From JBJXHC01 sp046160825 (GTDB taxonomy: Bacteria > Bacteroidota > Ignavibacteria > UBA10030 > UBA6906): a stretch of 64,000 nucleotides of DNA. A program made the translations under genes and the position numbers. Of this stretch, positions 9,540 to 17,165 are shown piece by piece. Position 1 is the stretch's first letter, and the number at the start of each line of letters is the position of its first letter. The DNA is taken from the NCBI GenBank assembly GCA_046160825.1, contig JBJXHC010000037.1, positions 10,044-74,043 of the forward strand, given 5' to 3'. The notes beneath the pieces are model-generated. The model had not been told where the DNA came from. It saw only the letters and a program-made list of their open reading frames with translations, and ran no database searches.

Positions 9540-9571
9540 TTGAGTCCTACCCCAATCATTCTTATATTTCC
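9540..9571 (+). promoter_or_regulatory. Promoter of the paa operon (TTG-N20-TATATTTCC)
   Basis: TTG at 9540-9542, exactly 20 bases, then TATATTTCC at 9563-9571, matching the Bacteroidota -33/-7 pattern. Transcription would start near 9577, which favours the paaA start at 9625 over the TTG at 9583. Confidence 0.55.
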
Positions 9572-9624
9572 ATTCAGATGGATTGAGTTTTTCGGATAAT
9601 AATGGACAAACGGAGCTGATTTCA

Positions 9625-10566
9625 ATGGTTGAGAACAAAACCGACGAACAAAAGCTCGCCAACTTCGAGGCAAAGATCAATCGCGGCGAGAAGATCGAAC
9701 CCGGCGATTGGATGCCGGAGGATTATCGGAAGAACCTCATCCGCATGATGAGCCAGCATGCACACAGCGAGATTGTGGGACAGCTTCCTGAAGGGAAGTG
9801 GATTCCATTTGCTCCGGGATTCCGTCGCAAGCTCACGCTGGTTGCCAAGGTGCAGGACGAGGCCGGCCACGGCCAGCTTCTCTACGCAGCGGCGGAGACA
9901 CTCGGCGTTACCCGCGAGCAAATGCTCGATGATCTCCTGAGCGGCAAAGCAAAGTATGCGAATGTTTTTAATTACCCGACGCCAACATGGGCGGACGTTG
10001 GGGTGATCGGTTGGCTTGTGGATACCGCCGCGGTCATCAACCAGACAATGCTTGCACAAAGCTCGTATGGTCCGTACGGACGCGCGATGAAGCGCATCTG
10101 TTATGAAGAGTCGTTCCACATCAAGCAGGGATATGATTCCGTCGTCGTGCTTGCGAAGGGAGTGCCTGCACAGAAGGCAATGGTGCAGGATGCCGTCAAC
10201 CGCTGGTGGTACCCGACGCTCATGATGTCCGGTCCGCCGGAGAGCAGGGGACTTTCGACACACTCACAGCTTGCGATGCGATGGAAGATCAAGACGAAGA
10301 CCAACGAGCAGGTGCGGCAGGAGTTTGTGGACCACATCGTGCCGCAGATTCGCGCGCTCGGCTTGGATGTGCCCGACAAGGATTGCCGTTACGACGAGAA
10401 GACCGGCCACTGGCACTACACCCAACCCGACTGGGAAGAACTCAAGCGCGTTGTTAACGGCGATGGGCCGTGCAACAAGGAGCGGTTGGAAGTTCGCCGC
10501 AAAGCGCATGATGATGGTCGGTGGGTGAGAGAGGCGCTATCGCAGCATGTTAACAGGTTGTCCTGA
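9625..10566 (+). CDS. paaA: Phenylacetyl-CoA epoxidase catalytic subunit PaaA
   Basis: Diiron subunit of the ring-1,2-phenylacetyl-CoA epoxidase, which inserts oxygen into the aromatic ring of phenylacetyl-CoA in aerobic phenylacetate breakdown. The ferritin-like four-helix core shows the iron-binding motifs DEAGHGQ and YEESFHIKQG plus the substrate-side helix NRWWYPTLMMSGPP. From the ATG at 9625 the protein has 313 residues, near the usual 310; GGAG lies nine bases upstream. An in-frame TTG at 9583 would add 14 residues but has no ribosome site. paaB, the normal next gene, is about 1.3 kb away because other genes intervene. Confidence 0.95.
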   Translation: MVENKTDEQKLANFEAKINRGEKIEPGDWMPEDYRKNLIRMMSQHAHSEIVGQLPEGKWIPFAPGFRRKLTLVAKVQDEAGHGQLLYAAAETLGVTREQMLDDLLSGKAKYANVFNYPTPTWADVGVIGWLVDTAAVINQTMLAQSSYGPYGRAMKRICYEESFHIKQGYDSVVVLAKGVPAQKAMVQDAVNRWWYPTLMMSGPPESRGLSTHSQLAMRWKIKTKTNEQVRQEFVDHIVPQIRALGLDVPDKDCRYDEKTGHWHYTQPDWEELKRVVNGDGPCNKERLEVRRKAHDDGRWVREALSQHVNRLS

Positions 10567-10580
10567 TACGATTCTGAATT

Positions 10581-10790
10581 ATGCCCTACTACGATGATGA
10601 TGGAAATGAACTCAATCCGGATCTTGTTCCCAAACCAACACTATGTGTTGCCTGCATGAACGATGACACAGAGGATAAGCATGAAAGAATCCTATGCAAC
10701 CTCACAAGACTGGATCAAAGTGGAGATACGGAATTCAAGTGTTACGCGTTTGTACCGAAGCGTCCGGCATCCACGAGGGATTCATGGTGA
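10581..10790 (+). CDS. Small four-cysteine protein downstream of paaA
   Basis: 69 residues with C22-VA-C25, C39 and C54, a spacing that suggests a small metal-binding or redox fold. The start MPYYDDDGNELNPDLVPKP resembles short conserved hypothetical proteins of the Bacteroidota/Chlorobiota group, so it is probably real although no function is known. It begins 14 bases after the paaA stop and would be co-transcribed. The last ten residues (RPASTRDSW) look unlike the rest and the inserted gene pair starts 32 bases on, so the C-terminus may have been altered by the insertion. Confidence 0.6.
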   Translation: MPYYDDDGNELNPDLVPKPTLCVACMNDDTEDKHERILCNLTRLDQSGDTEFKCYAFVPKRPASTRDSW

Positions 10791-10822
10791 GTCGTTGCTG
10801 ATGTAAGAGAGGACACTGTTTT

Positions 10823-11065
10823 GTGCCAACGATACTCAGAGTCAAAGATTATCGGTTCTTCTTTTTCAGTCGTGAGGGTAATGAACCCGCCCATATACAC
10901 ATTGAACAAGCAGAGCGCTATGCAAAGTTCTGGTTGAATCCGGTTCAGTTGGCGGCATCGGAGGGATTTCGCAGTAGTGAGATTGCAGAGTTGAGGAAGT
11001 TGGTTCAAGAAAATAGAACTCTATTTGAGGAGAGATGGAATGAGTACTTTGGCAGTAAGGGTTGA
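10823..11065 (+). CDS. DUF4160 protein, partner of the following DUF2442 gene
   Basis: 80 residues. It carries the DUF4160 pattern: PTILRVKDYRFFFFSREGNE, PAHIHIEQ, AKFWLNPVQLAAS and a C-terminal helix ending in RWNEYFGS. DUF4160 genes are very often followed by DUF2442 genes in short mobile pairs with toxin-antitoxin-like organisation; biochemical function is not established. The GTG start has a purine-rich AGAGAGGA site upstream. The 3' end overlaps the next gene by 26 bases. The pair sits between paaA and paaB, foreign to that pathway, so lateral insertion is likely. Confidence 0.85.
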   Translation: MPTILRVKDYRFFFFSREGNEPAHIHIEQAERYAKFWLNPVQLAASEGFRSSEIAELRKLVQENRTLFEERWNEYFGSKG

Positions 11066-11282
11066 ATCAAGAATTATCGACTTGTCCTTTACCTCGAACG
11101 CTCTCAAAGTCGTGCTTGCAGACGGAAGGGAAGTTTCTGCACCGTTGGAATGGTTTCCCCGGTTGCGCGATGCGAGTGAACAACAGAGAAAAAACTGGCG
11201 CCTGATTGGTAGCGGGATCGGCATTCACTGGGAGGATGTTGACGAGGATATTTCCGTGAATAGTCTTCTGGCAGCAAACTAG
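11040..11282 (+). CDS. DUF2442 protein
   Basis: 80 residues with the DUF2442 core: LSFTSNALKVVLADGREVSAPLEWFPRL, then WRLIGSGIGIHWEDVDEDISVNSLL. This small beta-alpha protein is usually encoded directly after DUF4160 and could be its antidote or regulator, though that is inference from gene order. The ATG at 11040 is preferred to the TTG at 11025 because GAGGAGAG stands just upstream, inside the end of the DUF4160 gene, giving translational coupling. Confidence 0.85.
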   Translation: MSTLAVRVESRIIDLSFTSNALKVVLADGREVSAPLEWFPRLRDASEQQRKNWRLIGSGIGIHWEDVDEDISVNSLLAAN

Positions 11283-11393
11283 TATTTCCATAGTAAAATT
11301 CGATAGGCGAGCGCGACACTGGAGGTGACAGGTGAAAAATTTCGCTTCGTTATCACCCGAATCAACGGCAACAAACAAGGCATTTGACCTATT

Positions 11394-11842
11394 ATGGCTA
11401 CAAAACACACAATGCCCACGTTCTTGCAAGGCGTGATAACCGCTTAAGCATATGAACGCTGGTTACGTCGAAAGGCGCATGCTCATGTTATCCGTGATCG
11501 AAAGCGCGAACGAAAGTGTACTGTATCGAACTACAAAGAAGCGATTCATGCCGCTGTACTTCTGTCACAAGGAAAGGATGCTTACACGGGGGAGACCCTC
11601 CACTGGAAGCTCATTAGCACATACAAAAACGAAGAATCTAAAAGGGAAGACACGCGTACAAAACCGGTTTTGCAATGTTGCCAACAGTAGATCACGTAAC
11701 AGCAGAAGCGTCCGAAGCGAGCTTCAAAATTTGCTCCTGGCGCACGAATGATGCCAAGAACGATATGTCACTCGAAATGTTTTTGAAGTTATGTCAATTA
11801 GTACTCAAGCACGCCGGATATGATGTGAAGAAGAGTGCGTAA
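11394..11842 (+). pseudogene. Broken HNH-endonuclease-like gene
   Basis: Reading across two lesions restores a protein of about 150 residues. It begins MATKHTMPTFLQGVITA, meets a TAA at 11445-11447 where GAA would fit, continues AYERWLRRKAHAHVIRDRKR and DAYTGETLHWKLISTYKNEE, then loses one base in the A run at 11640-11643. The other frame resumes GRHAYKTGFAMLPTVDHVTA and ends KLCQLVLKHAGYDVKKSA at a TAA. The YTGE and LPTVDH parts resemble compact HNH-type nucleases, but the assignment is by eye. A nonsense codon plus a frameshift argues for real decay rather than one sequencing error. The gene travelled with, or landed next to, the DUF4160/DUF2442 pair. The rest of 11283-11875 shows no intact gene. 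Confidence 0.7.
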
Positions 11843-11875
11843 GACCTTTGGCTCTGATAGTTAAACTCAAACGAC

Positions 11876-12163
11876 ATGTCCGACACCCAGTGGGAAACAT
11901 ACGAAGTCTTTCATCAGAGTAAGAAGGGCGACCCGCATCAGTCCGTTGGCACTGTGCATGCGCCCGACCCTGAGATGGCGCTGCAGATGGCGCGTGACCA
12001 GTTTGCACGACGGCTCAAGTGCGTCAGCTTGTGGGTGGTGAGAACGAAAGACATCACCGCAACCAACTACCAGGACGAAGACTTCTTTGCACAGACCACC
12101 GATAAAAGCTATCGCGACCCCAAGGCATTCGACGCGCCGATGAAAGACCTCTCGCATGACTGA
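11876..12163 (+). CDS. paaB: Phenylacetyl-CoA epoxidase subunit PaaB
   Basis: 95-residue structural subunit that bridges PaaA-PaaC heterodimers in the epoxidase complex. It has the family start WETYEVFHQSKKGDPHQSVG, the central HAPDPEMALQMARDQFARR, and LWVVRTKDITAT. Length matches the family (about 95). The stop overlaps the paaC start by eight bases, so translation is coupled. Separation from paaA by about 1.3 kb of foreign genes may weaken its co-expression with paaA unless an internal promoter exists; none was recognised. Confidence 0.95.
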   Translation: MSDTQWETYEVFHQSKKGDPHQSVGTVHAPDPEMALQMARDQFARRLKCVSLWVVRTKDITATNYQDEDFFAQTTDKSYRDPKAFDAPMKDLSHD

Positions 12164-12926
12164 GCTATCAAAAGGCACTCCACGGGAACCGCTTCTTCGT
12201 TTCATTCTCGCAATGGCCGACGATGAATTGATGCTCGGTCACCGCAACGCCGAGTGGACCGGACACTCGCCCATCCTCGAAGAAGACATCGCGTTCTCCA
12301 ACATCGCACAGGATGAGCTTGGGCATTCGCTCGTCTGGTACACGCTGCACGAGGAGTATACAGGAAAATCTCCCGACAGCATGGCGTTTGAACGCGCATG
12401 GGGTGACTTTACATGCTGCCGGTTTGTTGCGTACCCCAAAGGCGATTTCGCGTACACGGTTGTTCGGCAATACCTGTTTGATGAAGCCGAACAGGTGCGA
12501 CTGGCGTCGTTTGCCAAAAGTTCGTTCACACCATTCAAAGATATCGCCGGCAAACTGTTGCGCGAGGAAGCGTATCATCTCATGCACCTAAAGGGGCTGG
12601 TAATGCGACTCGGCGATGCAACTGAGGAAAGTCACCGACGTATGCAGGCCGCATTGGACGTTGCGTTTCCGCAAGCGCTCGGCATGTTCGAAAAGGTCGA
12701 AGGCGAAGACGAACTGGTCAAGGCAGGAATCATCGCGGGTAATTCAACGTTTCAAGAAGAGTGGATGAGCAGGGTAAAGCCCGTTCTGTTATCGGCTGGC
12801 CTCAAGGTACCATTGTCACCCCATGCCGATCTCGGCGGACGTCAGCGCAAGCATACGGAACACTTGAAGCAACTGGTGGATGATTTACAGTCGGTGTATA
12901 GGATTGCGCCGGAGGCGAAGTGGTAA
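12156..12926 (+). CDS. paaC: Phenylacetyl-CoA epoxidase structural subunit PaaC
   Basis: 256 residues, ferritin-like fold without full iron-binding capacity; it stabilises PaaA in the complex. Recognisable parts are FILAMADDELMLGHRNAEWTG, EEDIAFSNIAQDELGHSLVW, RQYLFDEAEQVRLASF and LREEAYHLMHLKGLVMRLG. The start overlaps paaB. The stop at 12926 is 19 bases from the left inverted repeat of the DUF559 element, which separates it from paaD. Confidence 0.95.
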   Translation: MTELSKGTPREPLLRFILAMADDELMLGHRNAEWTGHSPILEEDIAFSNIAQDELGHSLVWYTLHEEYTGKSPDSMAFERAWGDFTCCRFVAYPKGDFAYTVVRQYLFDEAEQVRLASFAKSSFTPFKDIAGKLLREEAYHLMHLKGLVMRLGDATEESHRRMQAALDVAFPQALGMFEKVEGEDELVKAGIIAGNSTFQEEWMSRVKPVLLSAGLKVPLSPHADLGGRQRKHTEHLKQLVDDLQSVYRIAPEAKW

Positions 12927-12945
12927 AGCATTGTATAATGACGGG

Positions 12946-13625
12946 CTCTCCCCCTGTTGAGCTAGTCGACAAGACATGCGCGGACTCTGCCCAATCCACC
13001 CCTCTCTTCCTAAGAGAGGGGCCGGGCCTGCACGCCGGAGGGCGTTATGGCCCGCAGGCGGGGGAGAGTTTGCGGGGACATCTACAATGAGCCTTTCCCG
13101 GAATTCTCATCTGATGCATCTCGCCCGGGAAGTGTGTCGTGAGCTTCGCAAGAACCAGACCCACGCCGAGCAAATCATGTGGGGTGGCCTCAGAGCAAAT
13201 CGATTCCGGGAAAAGAATTTTCTCCGTCAACATCCAATCTTCGTAGATGCGAATGGTAGAGAGACATTCTACGTTGCTGATTTCTATTGCCACGAGCATC
13301 GTCTCGCCATTGAGCTTGATGGCCGGATCCATGAGCGCACCAAGGAACGCGATGAAGTAAGAACAATGGTCATCAACGATCAAGGCATTGAGGTTCTTCG
13401 TTTCAGAAATGAAGAAGTGGAGAAGGATTTCAATGGTGTTCTTGAGCGCCTTGCAGAAAAACTAAATTTGCCGCCACGGAAAGACCAGAACTCTCCCCTC
13501 ACCCCCGCCTGCCTCAACGAAAACTCGGAGGCGGGCAGGCCTCCCTTAGAAGGGGAGGGGGATGTTGGGCTTGTGAACAATGTACCAACCTCCCCTCTCT
13601 TCCCAAGAGAGGGGCAGGGGGAGAG
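12946..13625 (+). mobile_element. DUF559 nuclease element with 10-bp terminal inverted repeats
   Basis: CTCTCCCCCT at 12946-12955 and AGGGGGAGAG at 13616-13625 are perfect inverted repeats bounding 680 bases. Each flank carries its own nested palindromes: CCCTCTC/GAGAGGG hairpins near 13002-13020 and 13590-13614, and inner copies GGGGGAGAGTTT (13060-13071) and AACTCTCCCC (13489-13498) around the coding part. This layout is what accompanies many DUF559 genes in bacterial genomes and looks like a passively or actively spreading element. No clear target duplication is visible. It lies between paaC and the body of paaD. Confidence 0.75.
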
Positions 13626-14100
13626 TTTCTTATCCACCATCTGGTCCGCACTCGCCAAGATCCAGGATCCGGAAATCCCCGTTCTCTCTCTTGTGGAAAT
13701 GAAAATCATCCGCAGTGTAACGGTGACGAATGGCGAAGTGTCGGTCGTGATGTCGCCGACGTTCGTCGGGTGTCCGGCGCTGGACCATATGAAGGAGGAG
13801 ATCCACGAGCGACTCAGGAATCTCGGTTGTGAGAAAGTGAAAATCGCCATGACGTTTTCGCCGCCATGGTCAACCGATATGTTGGACGAAGCGACCCGGG
13901 AAAAATTGCGCGTCTATGGTATCGCACCTCCGCCGAAATTCGATCCGGTACTCGTCGACAGTTTGAATATAACTGCTCACTGCCCCTTCTGCGGTTCCGG
14001 GCAGACCCGTATGCAAAGTCCATTCGGTGCAACGCTCTGCAAGCAAATGTATGTGTGCGAAAACTGCCGGCAGCCGTTTGAGCGCTTCAAGCCGGTATGA
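13087..14100 (+). CDS. paaD: DUF559 endonuclease domain fused in frame to PaaD
   Basis: One open frame of 337 residues joins two unrelated proteins. Residues 1-125 are a DUF559 domain of the Vsr-like PD-(D/E)xK fold: LRKNQTHAEQIMWGGLRANR, FYVADFYCHEHRLAIELDG and GIEVLRFRNEEV. Residues 126-178 are the translated right-hand repeat, rich in P, E and G (SPLFPREGQGE). From about residue 179 it is PaaD: IWSALAKIQDPEIPVLSLVE, MSPTFVGCPALDHMKEEI and a metal-binding tail CPFC-x16-C-x6-CENC. PaaD belongs to the DUF59/MIP18-like group and is needed for epoxidase maturation, probably its metal centre. The normal PaaD start and first ten or so residues are gone. Translation may start at 13087 or at an internal GTG near 13573. 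The frame extends upstream to 12976 but that part is repeat sequence. Confidence 0.85.
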   Translation: MSLSRNSHLMHLAREVCRELRKNQTHAEQIMWGGLRANRFREKNFLRQHPIFVDANGRETFYVADFYCHEHRLAIELDGRIHERTKERDEVRTMVINDQGIEVLRFRNEEVEKDFNGVLERLAEKLNLPPRKDQNSPLTPACLNENSEAGRPPLEGEGDVGLVNNVPTSPLFPREGQGESFLSTIWSALAKIQDPEIPVLSLVEMKIIRSVTVTNGEVSVVMSPTFVGCPALDHMKEEIHERLRNLGCEKVKIAMTFSPPWSTDMLDEATREKLRVYGIAPPPKFDPVLVDSLNITAHCPFCGSGQTRMQSPFGATLCKQMYVCENCRQPFERFKPV

Positions 14101-14152
14101 TGCGAACCTCAAAGATTCACCCACTGATCTCCCCAAAAACGTCCGGGACAAC

Positions 14153-14800
14153 ATGAACCCAATCCGACTGATCCATTTTGCATTTGGCGCACTTGTCTTC
14201 TTTGCTGCGGCTGGCGTCGCGCAGAAGAAGAACGACAAGACCCCACAGATCACCGCTGCCGATGTTGTTGGAACATGGTGGGTGAAGCACGACCTCGGAA
14301 GTATGGACGGCTACCAGATGGAGTCTGACGGTACACTACAACTTGTCAACCACTACGTATGGTTTGGCAAAACGTGGGAACTGAAGAAGGATACCTTGAC
14401 GTGGGTGATGTATGCAGAAGGCCATGAACCGGAAACAGCGCGCTATATCATCTCCGAGTTTTCACATTCCTCATTTATGCTCACCCCGCTTAGCAAAAAC
14501 GCCGGAGGCGAAAAACTCTTTGTCCACCAGCATACCGGCAGAACCGAAGCTGATTCCTGGACAGGTCGGTGGACTGGTAACAAGGGTGCGTTCATGGACA
14601 TCATTCCACAACGCGACGGATTCAAGATCGTTATCATCCGGGAAGGTGGTAAAAAAGGCGATGAATACAAGGGGATTGTGGACGGCAGCCGCATAATAAT
14701 CAAAGGAATGAAGAACGAGGAGTATATCACCGCCGGTGTTGATCGTGACAAACGTAAGACTCTCAAAATAACGTCTGCGGGAGAATTCCACCGAGAGTGA
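14153..14800 (+). CDS. Secreted lipocalin-like protein
   Basis: 215 residues. A signal peptide (MNPIRLIHFAFGALVFFAAAGVAQ) is followed by ADVVGTWWVKHDLGSMDGYQMESDG, the usual opening strand of lipocalin-like small-molecule or lipid-binding barrels, and a second beta-rich part from residue 118 (WTGRWTGNKGAFMDIIPQ). No catalytic motif is seen. The ATG at 14153 is chosen over upstream in-frame starts because the signal peptide begins there. It starts 52 bases after paaD, but no link to phenylacetate metabolism is visible. Confidence 0.7.
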   Translation: MNPIRLIHFAFGALVFFAAAGVAQKKNDKTPQITAADVVGTWWVKHDLGSMDGYQMESDGTLQLVNHYVWFGKTWELKKDTLTWVMYAEGHEPETARYIISEFSHSSFMLTPLSKNAGGEKLFVHQHTGRTEADSWTGRWTGNKGAFMDIIPQRDGFKIVIIREGGKKGDEYKGIVDGSRIIIKGMKNEEYITAGVDRDKRKTLKITSAGEFHRE

Positions 14801-14829
14801 TGCCCGGAAGTCCGCTAACTCCCGGGCAT
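14800..14829. terminator. Shared stem-loop between convergent genes
   Basis: ATGCCCGG (14800-14807) and CCGGGCAT (14822-14829) form an 8-bp stem between two convergent genes that are only 39 bases apart. It may end transcription from both sides; T tracts are short. Confidence 0.55.
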
Positions 14830-14839
14830 TGCTCATTCC

Positions 14840-15733
14840 TTATTTCGTATCCAGTATTAGCGGCAGTCCATCCTTGCCCGCACCGATGATAATTACTTTT
14901 GTGTTCGGTGATTGCGCAATCTTCTCCGTTGCTTCAATTCCCTTCCATCGGAGTAACTGCTCGCTGATTCCTCGTGCGACAATGTTTTGGAAATCAGAAA
15001 TACCCTGGGCCTCGATGCGCTTTCGATCGGCCTCCTGTTTTTCCTTCGTGAGAATGAACTCCATCCGCTGGCTTTCCTGATCCGCTTTCTGCTTCTGCTC
15101 GATTGCTTCGGTGAGTTGAGTTGGCAGTGCGACGTTTCGTATCGGTGTGGTTTCGATGATTACGCCGCGATTGCCGACCATTTTCGCAAGCTCTTCCTGA
15201 ATTGACTGGCCGAGGCGCTCGCGTTCTGTTGAGTACAGTGCGCTGGCCTGAAAGCTCGCCGCAACAGCACGACTGATGGAGCGAAACTGTGGGACGAGAA
15301 TAATGTTTTCATAGTCGCCGCCGGCAACCGTCTGGTAGACACGAGCCGCAGAATCAGGGTTGAGCCTGTAGAGGACACTGATCTCCAATCCGATGGTGAG
15401 ACCTTCACGCGAGAGCACCTGCATTTGTTCCTTGTGTTCTTTCGTTTGGATCGAGTACTTGACCACCTTTGCCATGGGATTCACCGGATTAACGCCCGGT
15501 GCATACGTGCGGGTCTCTACGACACCCAGAAAGTCGGCTATACCAACATGGCCAGCCGGGACAATAGTAAACGCTTGTGTCGCGGCAATTGCAGCAAAGA
15601 GAACAGCAAGTGCCCCCGCCAGCAGACTTGAAGAGCGGAACATTGGATTCCGCTCCACCTGGAATTTCTTCCGGGCGGCATTCCAGGCAACGATGCTGAT
15701 GAGGGCCGCTATGAGACTGAGAATGAATACCAT
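14840..15733 (-). CDS. SPFH/Band 7 (prohibitin-family) membrane protein
   Basis: 297 residues. Two N-terminal hydrophobic segments (1-18 and about 35-60) anchor an SPFH domain: TIVPAGHVGIADFLGVVETR, YAPGVNPVNPMAKVVKYSIQ, EISVLYRLNPDSAARVYQTV and RNRGVIIETTPIRNVALP-like end. The following region (LTEAIEQKQKADQESQRMEF to KIAQSP) is a coiled coil typical of prohibitins, which assemble into membrane rings that organise lipids and proteases. Its partner cannot be named from context; the neighbouring genes are not FtsH. Confidence 0.88.
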   Translation of the reverse strand: MVFILSLIAALISIVAWNAARKKFQVERNPMFRSSSLLAGALAVLFAAIAATQAFTIVPAGHVGIADFLGVVETRTYAPGVNPVNPMAKVVKYSIQTKEHKEQMQVLSREGLTIGLEISVLYRLNPDSAARVYQTVAGGDYENIILVPQFRSISRAVAASFQASALYSTERERLGQSIQEELAKMVGNRGVIIETTPIRNVALPTQLTEAIEQKQKADQESQRMEFILTKEKQEADRKRIEAQGISDFQNIVARGISEQLLRWKGIEATEKIAQSPNTKVIIIGAGKDGLPLILDTK

Positions 15734-15773
15734 GACGTTCTCCTATATGTTAAATGATGTTGAAAACTATGAG

Positions 15774-17015
15774 TCAATTCGCGCCTACCGATGCTCGCTC
15801 AGTATTCTTTCCGCGGTCGGTATCCGCAACAAGAAGCAAACAATTTCCGATTGCCCGTTCGCCGGTGGGGTCCGATGGTGAATTCACCACCCGTCCATTG
15901 ATGACGAGCGTTGTCGATCCTCCGCCGTCGAGGTTGAGTCCTTGATAAATGCCGAGACGTATCATCAAATCAGCGAACTCGGAAAGAGACATCCCGACAG
16001 TTCGTTGCTGCCTGCCGTCAACGGTGATGAAATAGAGCGTGGTGCTATCACTTGAGAATCCCACCCCGGATCGGGGGTGTCGCTTTGAGAATATCGTTGC
16101 GCGCGGATCCTCTGGAAAATCCGATTGCTTGAACACATTCTTTCCATTCCGCACGATTCTCGGCCAACCACCGACGAGCTCCTTCAATGGTCCGGAGTCC
16201 GGTAGCATAGCAAGAACAATGCGGAGCGAGTCTTCGTTCGATTGTGTGGAAAGTATTTCACCGCCGTATTCGGTCAATACGAGTCCACCCTCCGGGATGA
16301 TACCGCCTTCGGGCGAGATCGAATTTTCTATTGATGTGCAGATCATCGTGTCACCGGCAGTGCGCGCAATTCGCACTGTAAGCTCACTCGTTTTTGTCAG
16401 ACCATCAGGGACGGGCGTTTGTTTGCCAAAGTATCGGTTGTACAGCACAACGCCCCCGCGTCGTGGAATAATATTCACCCCCGCCAGTGCAATGGACAAT
16501 CCGGCACGGCCAAGCACACTTCCATCAAACATGAATTGCTCGATTAGTGGTCGGCCATCATGTGTGACGGCAAATTGGGAATTGGGGATATCGACAAATT
16601 CCGGTCGATGTCCGCGTGATCGGAATGCTTTTACAAATGATCCGCCAACAATGTGGTTGTTCTGAGCTTCCCCCGTACCCGGATTGAAATAATCACCATT
16701 GATGGCTACAGCGACATACTGGTCTGCATTACTCTTACGGATGGCGATAGAGCTTACGGTTTCTCTGCCGAACAGTCGATCCTCAGCACACGCGCTCTCA
16801 ATCCGTAATTCCGGATGCCCCACATTGATCTCGACGACATGAATACTCCACGGCCCATCACGGTCAACAATAGTGCGATGAATAACCCCTGGCCGGATGA
16901 CTTCAACACTGCTGCCACCGCGCGCAGGAAGCGGCTGTGTGGCAAGCCATCCCGCCCAGCAGAAGCAAAGGATAACGAGCAGTGAGTGTATTATACGATT
17001 GAGGGCTCGAGTCAT
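15774..17015 (-). CDS. Secreted phosphodiester glycosidase (NAGPA/DUF2233 family)
   Basis: 413 residues with a signal anchor (residues 9-27). The NAGPA-type domain is shown by AVAINGDYFNPGTGEAQNNHIVGGSF, LVGGWPRIVRNGK, KRHPRSGVGFSSDSTTLYFI and the near-C-terminal NLDGGGSTTLVINGRVVN. Family members hydrolyse sugar-phosphodiester bonds; in bacteria the natural substrate, perhaps wall teichoic or exopolysaccharide linkages, is mostly unknown. Secretion into the periplasm fits. A promoter-like pair lies directly before the ATG. Confidence 0.88.
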   Translation of the reverse strand: MTRALNRIIHSLLVILCFCWAGWLATQPLPARGGSSVEVIRPGVIHRTIVDRDGPWSIHVVEINVGHPELRIESACAEDRLFGRETVSSIAIRKSNADQYVAVAINGDYFNPGTGEAQNNHIVGGSFVKAFRSRGHRPEFVDIPNSQFAVTHDGRPLIEQFMFDGSVLGRAGLSIALAGVNIIPRRGGVVLYNRYFGKQTPVPDGLTKTSELTVRIARTAGDTMICTSIENSISPEGGIIPEGGLVLTEYGGEILSTQSNEDSLRIVLAMLPDSGPLKELVGGWPRIVRNGKNVFKQSDFPEDPRATIFSKRHPRSGVGFSSDSTTLYFITVDGRQQRTVGMSLSEFADLMIRLGIYQGLNLDGGGSTTLVINGRVVNSPSDPTGERAIGNCLLLVADTDRGKNTERASVGAN

Positions 17016-17020
17016 GCGGA

Positions 17021-17050
17021 CAACATAATATCAGATAATAACTTAGCCAA
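17021..17050 (-). promoter_or_regulatory. Promoter-like TTG-N20-TATGTTG before the glycosidase gene
   Basis: On the minus strand TTG (17050-17048), 20 bases, then TATGTTG (17027-17021). The ATG at 17015 is so close that the mRNA would be almost leaderless, which lowers confidence. Confidence 0.4.
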
Positions 17051-17116
17051 GACGGCAGGGAAAAGCAAGTGTTCAGCCGTACCCCTGCCCGGTCTTTGTA
17101 TCACGACAGAAAGACA

Positions 17117-17141
17117 AAACCCGGATGAGTTGTCCGGGTTT
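17117..17141 (-). terminator. Intrinsic terminator of the M2 peptidase gene
   Basis: On the minus strand AAACCCGG-loop-CCGGGTTT followed by TTGTCTTTC, starting 25 bases after the stop codon. Confidence 0.7.
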
Positions 17142-17165
17142 GATGAGCAGCGATCCGGCAAGAGA

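Noticed and set aside
11452..11751. 99-residue plus-strand frame in the paaA-paaB gap
   Set aside because: It is the third frame of the broken HNH-like gene; the protein-like sequence lies in the other two frames.
12976..13086. N-terminal extension of the DUF559-PaaD frame
   Set aside because: It translates the left repeat of the element (PSLPKRGAGPARRRA and so on); the DUF559 family starts at the ATG at 13087.
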